A DNA stretch of 64,000 nucleotides, taken from the NCBI GenBank assembly GCA_964017185.1, contig OZ024871.1, positions 28,000,488 to 28,064,487 on the forward strand, written 5' to 3'. Numbering within the stretch: position 1 is the first letter of the stretch; each line of letters begins with the position of its first letter. Origin of the DNA: Rugalucina vietnamica. Taxonomy: Eukaryota; Mollusca; Bivalvia; Lucinida; Lucinidae. The notes below the pieces were generated by a model. The model made no database searches, was not told the origin of the DNA, and worked only from the letters and a program-made list of their open reading frames with translations. Below are positions 23,508-38,500 of the stretch, in pieces. The position numbers were made by a program, and so were the translations under genes.

Positions 23508-26500
23508 CTGCAATAGTAAAAGTAATGATGCTAATAAACTGGCTGGCTGGCTAATTTGACTGAACATCCAAGTCAACAATTTATCAGTCATGGAATATTG
23601 GAGTTAATGCTTCCATAGAACTTAATCTGTACATGTACTAAGGTCTTACTCAAGGATACAAAACAGCACAAGCAGGTTTAAAACCCAGGACCTCTTGCTT
23701 AATCATCCTACATCTTACCCAACCCTCTCCTCTGGGAAATAAAATGACAAAAATATTAGCCGCATCATAAGAAATCAAACAATATGGTTTCCAAACAGAT
23801 CCAACACAAATGGAACTGTACAAGCACAGAAGATGGCTAGAGGCTCGAAATTTCTGATTTAGAAAATAGAAGAAATGTGCTATCCGTGTAGCAAAAACTA
23901 ATGCACTGATCAGCTTCATAGTTACTGCGCTTTTGTTATCGCCTATGCAGATTGTAGGTTTTCTCATAATGTGGCTCATATATCTTAATACATAAATCCT
24001 GGCTATCAAAAAGTCAATTTTCCCAACTTTCTAGAGTGGTAACTGCCAACTTAAATCTCAAATCATCATTTTCTGCTCTCCAAATCTCCTGACCTACCTG
24101 CGCCACTGCCACTTTGGGATGACATTTTGTGGCGTCACATATGGGGCTATTCTGTTTGCCTGGGTCCCATAAAAAGGATGCCAGGCTTATATGACTTAAC
24201 TTCAAATCATCATTTTCTGCTCTCCAAATCTCCTGACCTACCTGCTCCACTGCCATTCTTAGATCTTTGGGATCTTGCATGAACACAAGATACTCTGTAA
24301 CTATATTCATCTTGTCCATGAAAAGTATAGCCCCTTGAAGCCCAATTTTATATATAGTAAATCTGGGGTTTACCGGCATATATCTATTTTTCTAATTTTT
24401 GATCCAAAACATAGATTGTGGGTACTCGTTAGAACCGCCTCATAGAGGCGGTTCTAACGTGTACCCACAATCAATGTTTTGAGCATAAATATTAAATATA
24501 CCAAAATTTTTGCAATAAATTTTCTATTTTGGCTGCTGAAAAAATTCTCTGCATATTGCATGGCCATGTTTTTATAATTCATAATAAAAATCCCTGTGTA
24601 GACCTACCTGCGCCACTGCCACTCGTAGATCTTTGGGATCTTGCATAGACACTAGATACTCTGTGACAATATTCCATTCCTAGAGAGAAAACATTGCAGT
24701 AAAAATTTAGTAAGTGTATTTTAAAACAAACAAAATTCTATTCTTTAGACCATAAAATCTCAATTCAGAGTCTGACGCTCTACTACAAGGCCACCGGCCC
24801 ACCGCACAACATACACACATTAAAGAAAACTTTCTCAAAGTATTGGTTACAGTATATATTGGTTGCAGTATATTTTTCTAATGAATCTGCTGTCTCAACA
24901 TCATGGCGCACTGTCATTAATGGGGGGTCATTTATAGTACGAGGATCGGTCAAAAAGTTCTGTCACTCCATATATTTCTCGGTATCTGTCACTGCAAACT
25001 ATTTTAAAATAGCAACATCTGGAAGACCATTTCTCTAGCTATCACCTGTGATAAAAATTGTTTGTGGCTCTTTATGAATGAAATGTAATAAAGCACTTTT
25101 AAAGCGGTAACTCCCTGACACTGGCATGGTTTAATGAAAACAATGCAAAAATATACAGTAAAATGATTTAAAAAAAAAGTCATAAGTGCTATATATTTTT
25201 CGAATATGAGTGATTATATCCTGCAAAACTCAAACTTAGCACAATGAAATGTTGAAATCGGCCTATCCTGGCATTGTTTTAAAACTGCAGTTTAAATTCA
25301 ATGAAAAATGACATCTAGGCATGATCTTCCAAGCTTTAAATGCATTTAACTGTATCATCTTAGTCTGCTCTGAAGTGAAATCATAATAATGTCAGCAGTT
25401 ATAATGACACAGTTGTATTGAACAGTTATAGGGGTACATATTCCAATGACGTCATCTTTAACGCTTCATTATACAGTCAGTAGCGAACTTGTGATGCTCA
25501 TTTCTGCCTCATTGTTTTTCTAAATATAATATAATTGATCACTTAAAATTTAAAGAAAATATGACCAGTAGTTATAAATATACAACACATGTAAGACAAA
25601 ATACAAGGTTCACAATTTCATGAAAATATGCCAGTGGTTTTACCCCACCTGTCTTTCAAGACGGATAATTTAAAATATCTATTTCTTTTGGGCATGGTTT
25701 TGGTATCATTATATAGGAAAAATGTTGCCCTTTCTTACAATGTATAATTCAGCAACTTACAATAGCGAGATTCTCCACCTGTAGAAAAAGTTCAGTGAGG
25801 GCCCGGGTAACTGGGGGCAGTATTGACCCCGGGTCAGATTCCTGCTTCGTCATATTGGTGTAGAGTTGATAAAGGGGCCGTAACAGGGCCACATCTATCC
25901 CTAGCTCCTGTTTCTCATTGGTTCTGAAATTGTAGCAGTTATGTAGGATACTTTTATCATTGAAGGATATGCAGCTATATTTCAGAAAAGAACACAAAAA
26001 GTCAAGTCACATGTAGAAAATTTAATCTTTTTCTTGTTGCTTTGCATATTTCTAGGCTTACAACTAAGGCATAAGTAAGGGCAGATAACTCAAAACAAAA
26101 AACATTCAATTGTTTTAAAATGTTTTTATATAGTTGTGTCTCTGTTGATGCATATGAATACAATGACAATATTATTTTGAAAATGTACCAAACATAATTT
26201 TCCTAATTTTGCACAGGTTCCAAAATGGCTAAAGAGATGATTTGTCATAGCATAATAGTATCACTATTTTTTACTATATTGGCTGGCTAACTGTCACTCT
26301 GCTCCACTTCTGTACCTCGTTCCACTTCCCTGACAGCTTAGCATAGGTTGCATTTAAACCAATGTCGAACTGATTGCGGATTTAGTAAGCGACTTGCAGC
26401 TATGTTATTTTGCTATTAATCATATTATTTTTGTAAAGTATTTGTACCAGTGCCGATGATCTTCCAGTAAACACATTAAATTGCCTAAAATGTTTAAATA

Positions 26501-29500
26501 AATGTAGAAAAACAAACGATTTTGACTTTGACTCGCTGCTTCTACAGTAGTCTCCCCTGATCTATTTATAGACATTTTGAAACAATGAAGTATTTTGTGA
26601 TTCTGCGCGTAATTTAATAACTAGAATATTTATAATTTATGTCATATATGCAAGAAAAGATCTAACATAAATAAGAAAAACACAGTTTTGCTGAATTTTT
26701 ATTTTCGACCAAGGGCTGAATATATCCCATTTCCGTCGATATGGAGAGGTTTAACGGAATACCGATGGAAATATTCCATCTATTTTTTACCTGTGTTGAG
26801 TCTGTACTATTTTTAGTAACAACTGGATGGTTTTCAGTCTCTGGGTGCCTGTCTGTTTGCTGGCCACGTATACAAGACTTGTCCATAACTCACTCAATGG
26901 TAGAGACCTGTAGATGGAATACATTAACAATAAAATTATTAGAACTTCTAGTACACCACAACCTCTGTGTAACACTATTGTTGGGGCCTAAGACAATATC
27001 CATGTTCGCTATCCAATCCATGATATAACCAGAGTATAGTGCATAGATATATGGCATAATTAGTATAAAATGACCTGGTACAATAGTTCAAATGTGCCAT
27101 AGTTTTCTTTAAAGTTTTTTGATTCTGAAATTTTCAAACATTCTTTCAGACATTCAACATACTAAAATCTGTCAGTTAGAACCCCTAGAAGCCCATTTTT
27201 ACAAAGTTAGACATGGATCTACAGAGGTTTAGAACATTTTTATGCTTTATCTAAACATACCCTCCATATTGTTTAGATGTAGTTGTGGTTTTGTTGTTCA
27301 TCTCTTCCCTACTACTGAACAGCTAAGGTCATATGGAGACCTATTTTACAAGCCAAGTGACTTGTCCACTACCTCACACAGGCTTCTGTGAGTATGTGTT
27401 AATTATCGTCAATTTTGACACAAATAACTTGCCATACACATGACATTTCTCTATTTTGGAGGGATCTCCCCATTTCGGAGAAAATCTCCCTGTTTAGATG
27501 TTCAGAATTTCCTTGTATATCTTATACATCTCCCTGTTTGGAAAGGGAAATCTATTTGGCTTCTCAGGTATCACATGTATGAATTGTACTCACAAGGCGA
27601 GGTGTGAGGAGAGTACATCATTCAGTATGATATATCCGGTCTCAAAGCTATCCCTGGTCCCCGCCGTCACGGTAAACTTGAAACCCCAGTGGGTGTCAGA
27701 CCGACCACTCTCACATACAAACTTGTAGAAAAGTGTATCACCTACAATTCAAAATGCCAGTTATGACAAGGAAAGAAAAAAATACTTCTTAAAAATTTGT
27801 TCCCTCTCTACAACTTTTGGCTTACCAGAGGACCATTGGTCCTGAGAACGCTCACCTGAAGCCTGATCTTGGAGTATTAAGTCATAATGAAATGACCTTG
27901 ACCTTGAATACTCACACACCTTTATTGACATCATAAGTTGCCTGCATCTGCAAAGTTTCAGATCTCAGGCTGCAATAGTTTCCAAACCCAGTGATTTCTG
28001 AGAAAACCATCATTTTAATTTTGATATTTAAATGACCTTGGGCCAAGGTCAAGACATGACCTTGGCCTTCAGTAATTACTTACCTTCAATGACTCCATTA
28101 GTTGTCTGCATCTAGCAACTTTCAGGTCTCAGGCTGCAACAGTTTGTTTTCGCCTTTTCCCATGTAAAAGCCTATGTTTCCAAAATTGACCTTGCCATAA
28201 AATAGGTCAAGGTCATCATAGGGTCATCATTTCAACAAACTATGATGGGCTGGAGTCCCAAATGCTACATACCAAGTTTCATGAAAATTGGCTTGCCGGT
28301 TCTGGAGAAGAAGATTTTTGAGTGGTTTTTACCATATATGGGCGTGGCAGCCATCTTGGTCATGTGACCTGGATTTCGCTAATAAACTTTCGACTCCCCT
28401 ACCCATGGAAGTTCCACATAAAATTTCGCTTTGATTGGCCAAGCAGTTTCAGAAAGAAGATCTTTGAAACGTGTGTATGGACAACAGACTGGCCAAGGTC
28501 AAGAGTTGACCTTGACCTATATTAATCACATACCTTCATCTACTCCATTAGTTGTTTGCATCTACCACTTTTCAGGCCTTGGTCTGTGTTTTCAAAAAAT
28601 CCATAGTTTTCACTTCTTCCTATGTAAAAGCCTATGTTTCCAATTTGACCTTGCCATAAAATAGGTCAAGGTCATCCAAGGGTCATCATTTTATTAAACT
28701 ATGATAGGCTGAGGTCTCCAATGCTACATACCAAGTTTCGTGGAAATCGGCCCACCGGTTCTGGAGAAGAAGATTTTTGAGTGGTTTTTACCATATATGG
28801 GCGTGGCGGCCATCTTGGTCATGTGACCTGGATTTCGCGATCAAACTTTCATCTCCCCTACCCATGGATGCTCCACATAAAATTTCACTTTGATTGGCCA
28901 AGCGGTTTCAGAGAAGAAGATCTTTGAAAAGTGTGTATGGACGACAGACTGGCCAAGGTCAAGAGATGACCTTGACCTAAATTAATCACAAACCTTCATC
29001 TACTCCATTAGTTGTTTGCATCTACCACTTTTCAGGCCTCAGGCTGCAATAGTTTTAAAAAAATCCATAGTTTTCACTTTTTCCCATGTAAAAGCCTATG
29101 TTTCCAAATTTGACCTTGCCGTAAAATATGTCAAGGTCATCCAAGGGTCATCATTTTATCAAACTATGATGGGCTGAAGTCCCCGATGCTACATACCAAG
29201 TTTCGTGGTAATCGGCCCACCGGTTCTGGAGAAGAAGATTTTTGAAGTGTTTTTACCATATATGGGCGTGGCGGCCATCTTGGTCATGTGACCTGGATTT
29301 CGCGATCAAACTTGAAATGCCGCTACCCAAGGAGGCTCAACATAAAATTTCAACTAGTTCGGCCAAGCGGTTTCAGTGAAGAAGATCTTTGAAATTGTGG
29401 ACGCCGACGGACGGACGACGGACGGACGGACGCCGGATCATGGCCATCCTATAAGCTCACCTTGTGAGCCTTCGGCTCAGGTGAGCTAAAAAAGCCTCCA

Positions 29501-32500
29501 AAATGCTGATGAAATAGAAATAGAATAAGAATAATTCTATCTTTTTTACTTAAGTGCAAATGTGGAGCTTCTGAATCTATCTAGTTATTTGGGACACAGA
29601 AGTAGCAGCTGATACCTGTGCACTCTTAACAAATTCCACAACAAACACTATAAGTTCCAACTATGAGTCTTAAGAAAGATTTATGTTTAAAGTACTATGT
29701 ATTGCAGTGACCTACCCGGACAATTGAAGCTGTTCTACTGCCTGAGATGAACCACTAAAGTTGTGTTTCTTGTTGAAAATCTATGCTAAGACCTATTACA
29801 TCTGATAATTATGGTTCCCAAAGACCCCCGGCTACCCGCATTAAATATTCAAGTATACTTACCCGGAACCTGGAAGCTGCTCCACTGTCCCCGGGATGAC
29901 CCACTAAAGATGTGTCTGTCCTGCTGGAAGTCTTTGGAAGTTGCAAAGAATAATTCATCCTCTTCTTCTCTGGTAGAACATCTAGAAGAAATGGGGTTCA
30001 ATGTAATGAACCGCAACACAGGGAAAACCGTCTTCTGGGTTTTCCACGAAATCCAACACAAACCAGCTTGTGCACTCACTAAGATCTTCTTAGCATTGAT
30101 GTGCATACAAAATTTGGTCAAAGACTGTAGATTCATTCTAAAATACTAAGCTCAATTGCAATCAAGGGACATATCTATGTTACAAATCTCCATTGTCGCA
30201 TTGCCATAAAACAAAATTTCGGACCGTACATGTATATCTGACAATATACTGCCCCAAATGAAAAAATTGAATACAGTTATCCCCTAAGTATACACATAGT
30301 TCCGTCCATCAAGGCTCATAATATTAAGAGGAAATCAATCTAAATGACAGAGCCACAGAACCACAGAAGAACACTGTGAATCTAATATAACCCCAAGGAA
30401 TTTAATAATATCATGGGTCTCATAGTAGGTTAAAATACATTAACAGAACTAAAACTCACTTGCTATCAAAAGCTACAGTCAGAAACGATGCCCCAGGCAA
30501 CTGTATTGTCTTATTGGATATATCCTCAGCCTTGTAGTTATGGGCGGACTCCTTGGTTACGACCGACAGTGTGACCTCCTCCATAAACTGACAGGCTGTC
30601 CACGCTATAGGAACCAGGCTCTCTGTCTCCGAGTGCTCAACAAGGTTCTTCACCACCTACGCAAACAAACAAAATAAATAGATTTTACTGAGATGTTATA
30701 CTTCACAGATAGAATAATCCCTCTACTTTTTATATCCAAAACTTCAAACATCTAGCCTTCTCTAGTGACTGTACAAGCCGGTATGTGTCAGTGAAGGCAG
30801 TTTTATCTTGAGATGCAAATCAAATGTATATCTGAGTCTGCATCTTATATTCTATAATTTCTTTCTGAAAACTTAACCAGAGGACCAATGGTCCTGTAAA
30901 CGCTCACCTGAGATCTGCTGCATATACCAATAAACATGTTTGAAAGTATGGTATTTAACCCCAATTCAGGGGTAGATGACGCCCTCGGGCCATTTTCTTT
31001 TTTCAGAATAATCAATATTCTGTCCATTTGCCAATTTCCTGCTGGCTTTTCCCTTCAAATGACATTTTAACAGTTTTCCCCATTCAAATGCATAGGCAAC
31101 CCATGTTGACCTTGTCATAAACTTGGTCAAGGTCATCACAGGGTCATGATTTATATATACATTGGAGTACTTTAGCCATCAATGCTTCACGCCAAGTTTC
31201 CTTGAAATCTGTCTATTGGTTTCAGAGAAGAAGATTTTTTAAGGGTTTTTACCATATATGGGTATGACGGCCATCTTGGTCATGTGACCTAAATTATTAA
31301 TATACACATTGGTTCCCCCATCCTATGGATGCTTCACATAAAATTTGGCTTTAATTGGCCAAGCGGTTTCTGAGGAGATGATGTTTGAATATTATGGTAA
31401 TATACATGTATATTGCCCCGGGGTGGGGCCATATAAGCCCTTGGGTTCAACTTTTTTCAGAATCATTAATATTCAGTCCTACTAACTATTTCCTGCAAGA
31501 TTTTTACCTCAAATGACTTTTTAAAAGTTTTCCCCATTCAAATGCATAGGCAACCTATGTTGACCTTGTCATAAAATAGGTCAAGGTCACCACAGGGTCA
31601 TGATTTATATACACATTGTAGTACTTTAGCCATCGATGCTTCATGCCAAGTTTCTTTGAAATTGGTCCACCAGTTCTGGAGAAGAAGATTTTTGAAGGGT
31701 TTTTACTGTATATGGGCATGGCGGCCATCTTGGTCATGTGACCTAGATTATTTATATACATATTGATTTCCCCATTCTATAGATGCTTCAAATAAAATTT
31801 GGCTTTGATTGGCCAAGCGGTTTCAGAGGAGAAGACGTTTGAATATTACGGAGATATACATGTATATTGCCCCGGGGTGGGGGCACATGAGCCCCTGGGG
31901 TCCAATTTTTTTCAGAATCATTAATATTCAGTCCTACTGCCCATTTCCTGCAAGACTTTCACTTTAAATGACATTTTAAAAATTTTCCCCATTCAAATGC
32001 ATTGGCGACCTATGTTGACCTTGCCGTAAAATAGGTCAAGGTCACCGCAAGGTCATGATTTATATACACATTGTAGTACTTGAGTCATCGATGCTTCATG
32101 CCAAGTTTGGTTGAAATCGGTCCAGTGGTTCCGGAGAAGAAGATTTTTGAAGGGTTTTTACCATATATGGGCATGGCGGCCATCTTGGTCATGTGACCTG
32201 GATTATTTATATACACATTGGTTCCCCCTTCCCATAGATGCTTCATGTAAAATTTGGCTTTGATTGGCCAAGCGGTTTCAGAGAAGAAGATCTTTGAAAA
32301 TGGTGGACGACGGACGGACGACGGACGACGGACGACGGACGCCGGACGGACGGACGGACGCCGGATCATGGCCATCCTATAAGCTCACCTTGTGAGCCTG
32401 ACGGCTCAGGTGAGCTAAAAATCTTGAACATATGCATAAGTATTCATTTTTAAAAAAAAAAAAAAAAAATATTTTAGAATAAAAAATGATGTGCAGATTT

Positions 32501-35500
32501 ATTTGAATCTAGTTGGCTGATCTGTATCTTTTTTAGGTTCATACACCTTAATTTTGTTTCCTAATCCCAGTGCTAACATCAATTTTCATACCTTATGGAA
32601 GTTTTCTCTACTCTCAGTCTTATTTAGCAGATCTAGCACACAAGGTATCTGCTGTATCTCCTTACATCCCAACAACTTTGAGTTGATCACGGGCCCGTAC
32701 TCTGGCCAGTATGCCAGTAGACTCGTCAGCACTTGTCGTGCATACAGTATAGCCATTGCCATGTTGACTTTCGTGAGGTACTCTCGGTTGCCAGATTTTC
32801 CATGTTTTTCCAATTCCACTTTGAGTAGGTCAGCGCTCTTTGTTCTACGTTGTTTGATAATTTCGTCCTGTACGTCATTGTCGGGGCAGTGGATCAGTCG
32901 CTGTGTGTCCACTGCTGTCTCTTCTGACGCCTTCTCTAAGGTTCTATAACACAGAATATGAGCCGTGTCATGAGAAAAAAAGGTCTTCGGGGCTTCAAGC
33001 CAGTAGAAAGATTGATACAATAAATTTTAGAGTTAAGAAGAAAATTGCACTATCCGAGTAGCGAAAACAATGGCACTGATCAGCTGCATAGTTTCTGCAG
33101 GTAATATGCTACAACACTAATTCAGCTGTCTTGTAGAATATGTTATCCTTTGATGATCATTTGAACAAATTATAATGAGCCTGACTTCCAGATGCTATAT
33201 CCCATGTTTCATGGAAACATTTTAGATTTTAGGGAAGAAGTTGTGAGCCTTTTTGAGCATAGCGGCCATGTAACCATAATTTCATGAACAAACTTTCATT
33301 ACCCCTACCCATAGATGCTCCATGTCAATTTGGCTAGCATCAACCAAACAGTTGCAGTGGGTAAGTGAAAAGTGTATATACACAAAGATTTAAAACGAGT
33401 GACGGGCATAGTATCATGGTATACAAGCTGACATTGAGCGAAAAATGCCCTATATCAAACACAAAGGCAATTTTGATGTTAGGTAAATTATTTTCTGAAG
33501 GACATCATGAAACACATGATTTCTATAGAATGTCATGCAACCAATACACCCATAATGTGAACAATGCAGAGGCACAGAAAATGTAAAGTTGTGCACCTAT
33601 GAAATGAATGTCCACTTGTTTATGGAATATGTGTAAGTGCTGAACTTACGGCAAATTTGTAATTAAGACTCCATTAAGCCTGATTCAAGGGAAAGTCAGG
33701 ATCAAACTGACCGAATAGTTTACAATAGTGAAATGTAAGTCCTTCACCAGAGCAGAAGAAGTAGACTTTGACTTATTTACAGCAAATAGAAATTTCACTT
33801 TCAGCGAAGGTGTCCCTGATACTCAGATTCTTAAATCATGTTGGTGCTTAGAATTTCCACCGTAAAAGTTATTTTGGGTGATCTAACAGGCATGATTTTT
33901 TCCTTCCAATCCAGGCAAATTCAATAGTTTTCACACAAGTGTGCTAACTTACTTGTCAGTTAATATAGATTGTTTTGGCATCTGATTATTATCATCCTGG
34001 GGCATGTTTTTCCTGAAATTTTGTTTTGGATAAAATTCTGTTCAGTTACTAGTCTGCATATTATGGTTTGCACCAACAGAGTTATATTAAAAATGGTCAG
34101 GATTATCTTAAGTAGTTTATCAGTACTTATTTTCACACTTGTAAAAATGAGATTTTCCAAAGTCCAGTCAATTGACTCCTCCGCCAGCAAGGTATAGCCA
34201 CGCCCACCCCTATTTCCTTAGACAAACATTGTGTTTTTGCACCTATATTTACCTGTAAAAAGCACGTGTTGGTTTGTTTGTCTAACCCACGTGTTGTCTA
34301 ACCGTCATTGACCGTTAGCTAATGTGCAGATTTGAATGGTCAATATAAAATGAATATTAATGATGGGTGGTTTGACGGAGGACTCAATTAGTTGTTATCT
34401 GAAACAACCAAGTCGATTTTCAAACATACTTACAGAGGAGACAATAGATTATATATGATGGCCTATTTCGGTCTTTCATTTGCAAGTGAATACTCTTGCA
34501 GTCTTTTAAGTTGACAGTAACTCTATATATGTATTAGCGAGAACTTTGAATTGTCGGGGCAACAACTCGCGAATATTAACAAAACTTTTGCTGTCATAAA
34601 TGATTACAGAATTTAAAGAAATTATTTGTACATGTACACATATATTTTCTTTTTCAAACACACATATGATCCTACCTCTCAGATTGATTAATGCTGGGGT
34701 GGAAATGTATGCCTGTATCAATCACTTTCTCAGATATCACAGATGCTAGCAGAGCCTCGGGATTCTGGGCCTTCCTGATTGCCTCCCTGAAAAAACACAA
34801 CAAAAAACAAAACAAATATTTTAGCTCGCAAAAGCTTGTATTTGTCCACAAGGCTATATATATATGCTTCTCCTAAAGAACAGACATGCTCCTCCTTTAA
34901 TTTGGGTGATTAACTATGGCAAAGCATAGAGGCGGGTAAATATGAGCCTGTGTGATAGAAAACCAACAATTTGGATTCCGACCAGGTCCGACACAAACTG
35001 GACTGTACAGTCACAGAAGATGGTTAGTGACTGGAAATTTTGGAAAGTACAGGAATTGTACTATCCGTGTAGCTTTCGCCTATGCAGATTGTTGGTTTTC
35101 CCATGCGGCGGTCCAAATATAATCAGGATTATCATCTCGTTGATAATCCCATTTATTTTGGGACCGACGAAGCGGATGGACCGCTATTTTACAAAGCCGC
35201 TGTGGCATTTGGGAGTATTCGAAATACCTATTAAGGGTTTTCTTTCTTCAAATTTTGCAAATTGTAAATCTTGTTTATCGTATCAGCCATGACAGTTTAT
35301 CAAATCTATAAGCGCTTTATCTATAGTTACTTTCCATCAATCAAGCGCCTACACGATAAGAAATGGATCAAATCAATCCCAGCATTCTTTGCGCTGTCGC
35401 ACTTCCTTTTCCGCTTGCTTCCGAAAAAGAAAATACATGTTTAATTGAAAAAGAAGAGAAATCGTAGAAAACTGAGTATATTGGCATGAAATTTTTGCTA

Positions 35501-38500
35501 TTAAGACAGTCGCATAAATTTGCTGTGGCGGAATTCAGCGGTTCCGGGGTGGGCGTCTTGCTGATCTACTAAGTTTACTAAGCTATATGAGGCTTGGGTT
35601 TGGAATCTGGCTTGTAAATTTATACTTGCAACCAGGAATGGGGCCCAAGTGACTCTTCTGTTTGTTATCCTTTAGGTTTTAGTATAGACTGGGAGAAATC
35701 TTGTCTTCCGGACACGGTACTTGAATACCGGAACCTTTAGACGAGGTGGATCCCAGATCTTAACTAGAATTTGTTTTCTATGTGAAAACTGATGTCTCCC
35801 CACTTTCTACGTGCATGTCCAAAATATGCAAGCAAGAGTTATAGTTCTTGTGCATCACATATCCTGTCATTCTGTTTTATAAGTGTACCAAGTTTCATTG
35901 AAATATCTCTTAGGGTTTTCAAGTTATAGAGGGGACACGAAAGTGTTTGGAAAATAATCAAAGGGAAATAAATCCAAAGATATGAAAGCAAGAGTAATGA
36001 TTCTTGTGCATCATGCTTTATAAGTGTACCATGTTTCATTGAAAAATCTCTAATGGTTTTTGAGTTATAGAGCAGAAACGAAATTGAATGAAAAATAATC
36101 AAAGGGAAATAACTCCAAAGATATGCAAGCCAGAGTTATGGTTCTTTAGCATGACACATCATCTCATCGTGCTTTATAAGTGTACCAAGTTTCATTGAGA
36201 TATTTCTTATGGTTTTCAAGTTATAGAGTGGACATGAAATTGTATGGAAAAATAATCAAAGGAAAATAACTCCAAAGATATGAAAGCAAGAGTTATAATT
36301 CTTGTGCATGACACATCATCTCATCATGCTTTATAAGTGTACCAAGTTTCACTGAAATTTCTCTTACGGTTTTCAAGTTATAGGGTGGACATGAAATTGT
36401 ATCTCATCATGCTTTATAAGTGTACCAAGTTCCATTGAAATATTTCTTATGGTTTTCAAGTTATAGAGTGGACATGAATTTGTATGGAAAAATAATCAAA
36501 GGGAAATAACTCCAAAGATATGAAAGCAAGAGTTATAATTCTTGTGCATGACACATCATCTCATCATGCTTTATAAGTGTACCAAGTTTCACTGAAATTT
36601 CTCTTACGGTTTTCAAGTTATAGGGTGGACACGAAATTGTATCTCATCGTGCTTTATAAGTGTACCAAGTTTCATTGAAATATTTCTTATGGTTTTCAAG
36701 TTATAGAGTGGACATAAAATTGTATGGAAAAATAATCAAAGGGAAATAACTCCAAAGATATGAAAGCAAGAGTTATAATTCTTGTGCATGACACATCATC
36801 TCATCATGCTTTATAAGTGTACCAAGTTTCACTGAATTTTCTCTTACGGTTTTCAAGTTATAGGGTGGACACGAAATTGTATGAAAAATAATCAAAGGGA
36901 AATTACTCCAAAGATATGCAAGCAAGAGTTATGGTTCTTTAGCACGACACGTAATCTCATCGTGCTTTATAAGTGTACCAAGTTTCATTGAAATAACTCT
37001 TACGATTTTCGAGTTATAAAGCGGACACGAAATTGTATGGAAAATAATCAAAGGGAAATAACTCATAAAATACTCAAGCCAGAGTTATGGTTCTTGTGCA
37101 TGACACATCGTCTGATCATGCTCAATAAGTGTACCAAGTTTTATTGAAAAATCTTAAACGGTTTTCAAGTTATACAGAGGACACAAAATTGTATCGAAAA
37201 TAATCAAAGGGAAATAACTCTAAAAATACTCAAGCCAGAGTTATGGTTCTTGTGCATGACACATCGTCTTGTCAAGTTCTACAAGTGTACCAAGTTTCAT
37301 TGAAAAATCTTTAACGGTTTTCAAGTTATTCAGCGGACACGAAATTGTATCGAAAATAATCAAAGGGAAATAACTCCAAAAATACTCAAGCTAGAGTTAT
37401 GGTTCTTGTGCATGACACATCGTCTCGTCGTGGTTTACAAGTGTACCAAGTTTCATTGAAAAATCTTTAACGGTTTTCAAGTTATAGAGCGGACACGATT
37501 TGTGACGGACAGACGGACGGACGGACGGACGGACAGACGCACGGGGAAAAACAATATGTCTCCCGACCCTGTCGGGGGGAGACATAACTAGGCTAAATTT
37601 TGAAATTCAAACCGTTACAATAAATTTGTCGCTCGCGCCAGACGCTGGCAATTTCGGAATATTTTTCGAGTTTGTCCAACAGATCTGGATTCTGTTTATA
37701 TGGCATCTCGAGGAAGTTGCTCTTAACACATACATTGAATGGAATGCATGATTCGGAATGCATTTATGGATGGAATGGAATGCATATTTTGGCATGCATA
37801 TCTCGGAATTATTGTTATGGATTCAAAATGGAAGCTGCAAGCATAAATCAGGGTTTGGCGCGTGCGACTCTAAGGTTGATCAGCTGGACGCCCGTCCCGG
37901 GCTCGGATTAAACCGCCTGGTGTCCATATTCCTCCACTTACAATTCATAGTTCTAAGTCTAAGTCAATTTTGGCTTTAACTGAATTTTATTTGTTCCATT
38001 TTGTCATTATCACAAAGTACATATACATAAGGGTTGATGTGCCATAGTTATCAATGTTCTAGTCAAGAATAAAGCACATGATATTGCTTTTATATTTGTT
38101 TGTTTCTGAGTTGGTATCCTAAAATAAATGGGGACAAAATCTCCTAGATGCTTCTTTCAAACACCTTTTGTTGAACTTAAGCATGTAGAAAATGGAAAAA
38201 TATACCTATTGGCTTATGCCTTACTAAATTTAAAAGCAGGTTAAAATATTCCTTTTACATCATACCTCTATATAGGTTTTAGAGAAATGGAAAAAGTCTG
38301 AAATTCCATTTAAGTTAACATTTTTCTTGCACATCAACTCTGAGACCATTTAAATAAGCATACCATTTTTCTGTCAACTTCTTCACCATTTCTTTAGGTG
38401 TAGCAGCAACACCTTCAAAACTATAACAAACATTTAAACTTAGATCTATAAACATTGACATAACAAAAGTCACTGACAAATATAGGGATCAACCATGGGT

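Noticed and set aside
29811-30149. Plus-strand open frame of 112 codons
   Set aside because: Overlaps ZZEF1 exon 21 in antisense and a TGAGCC-element fragment.
32554-32949. Long plus-strand open frame (131 codons)
   Set aside because: Antisense of ZZEF1 exon 19, whose minus-strand frame has splice sites and clear family similarity.
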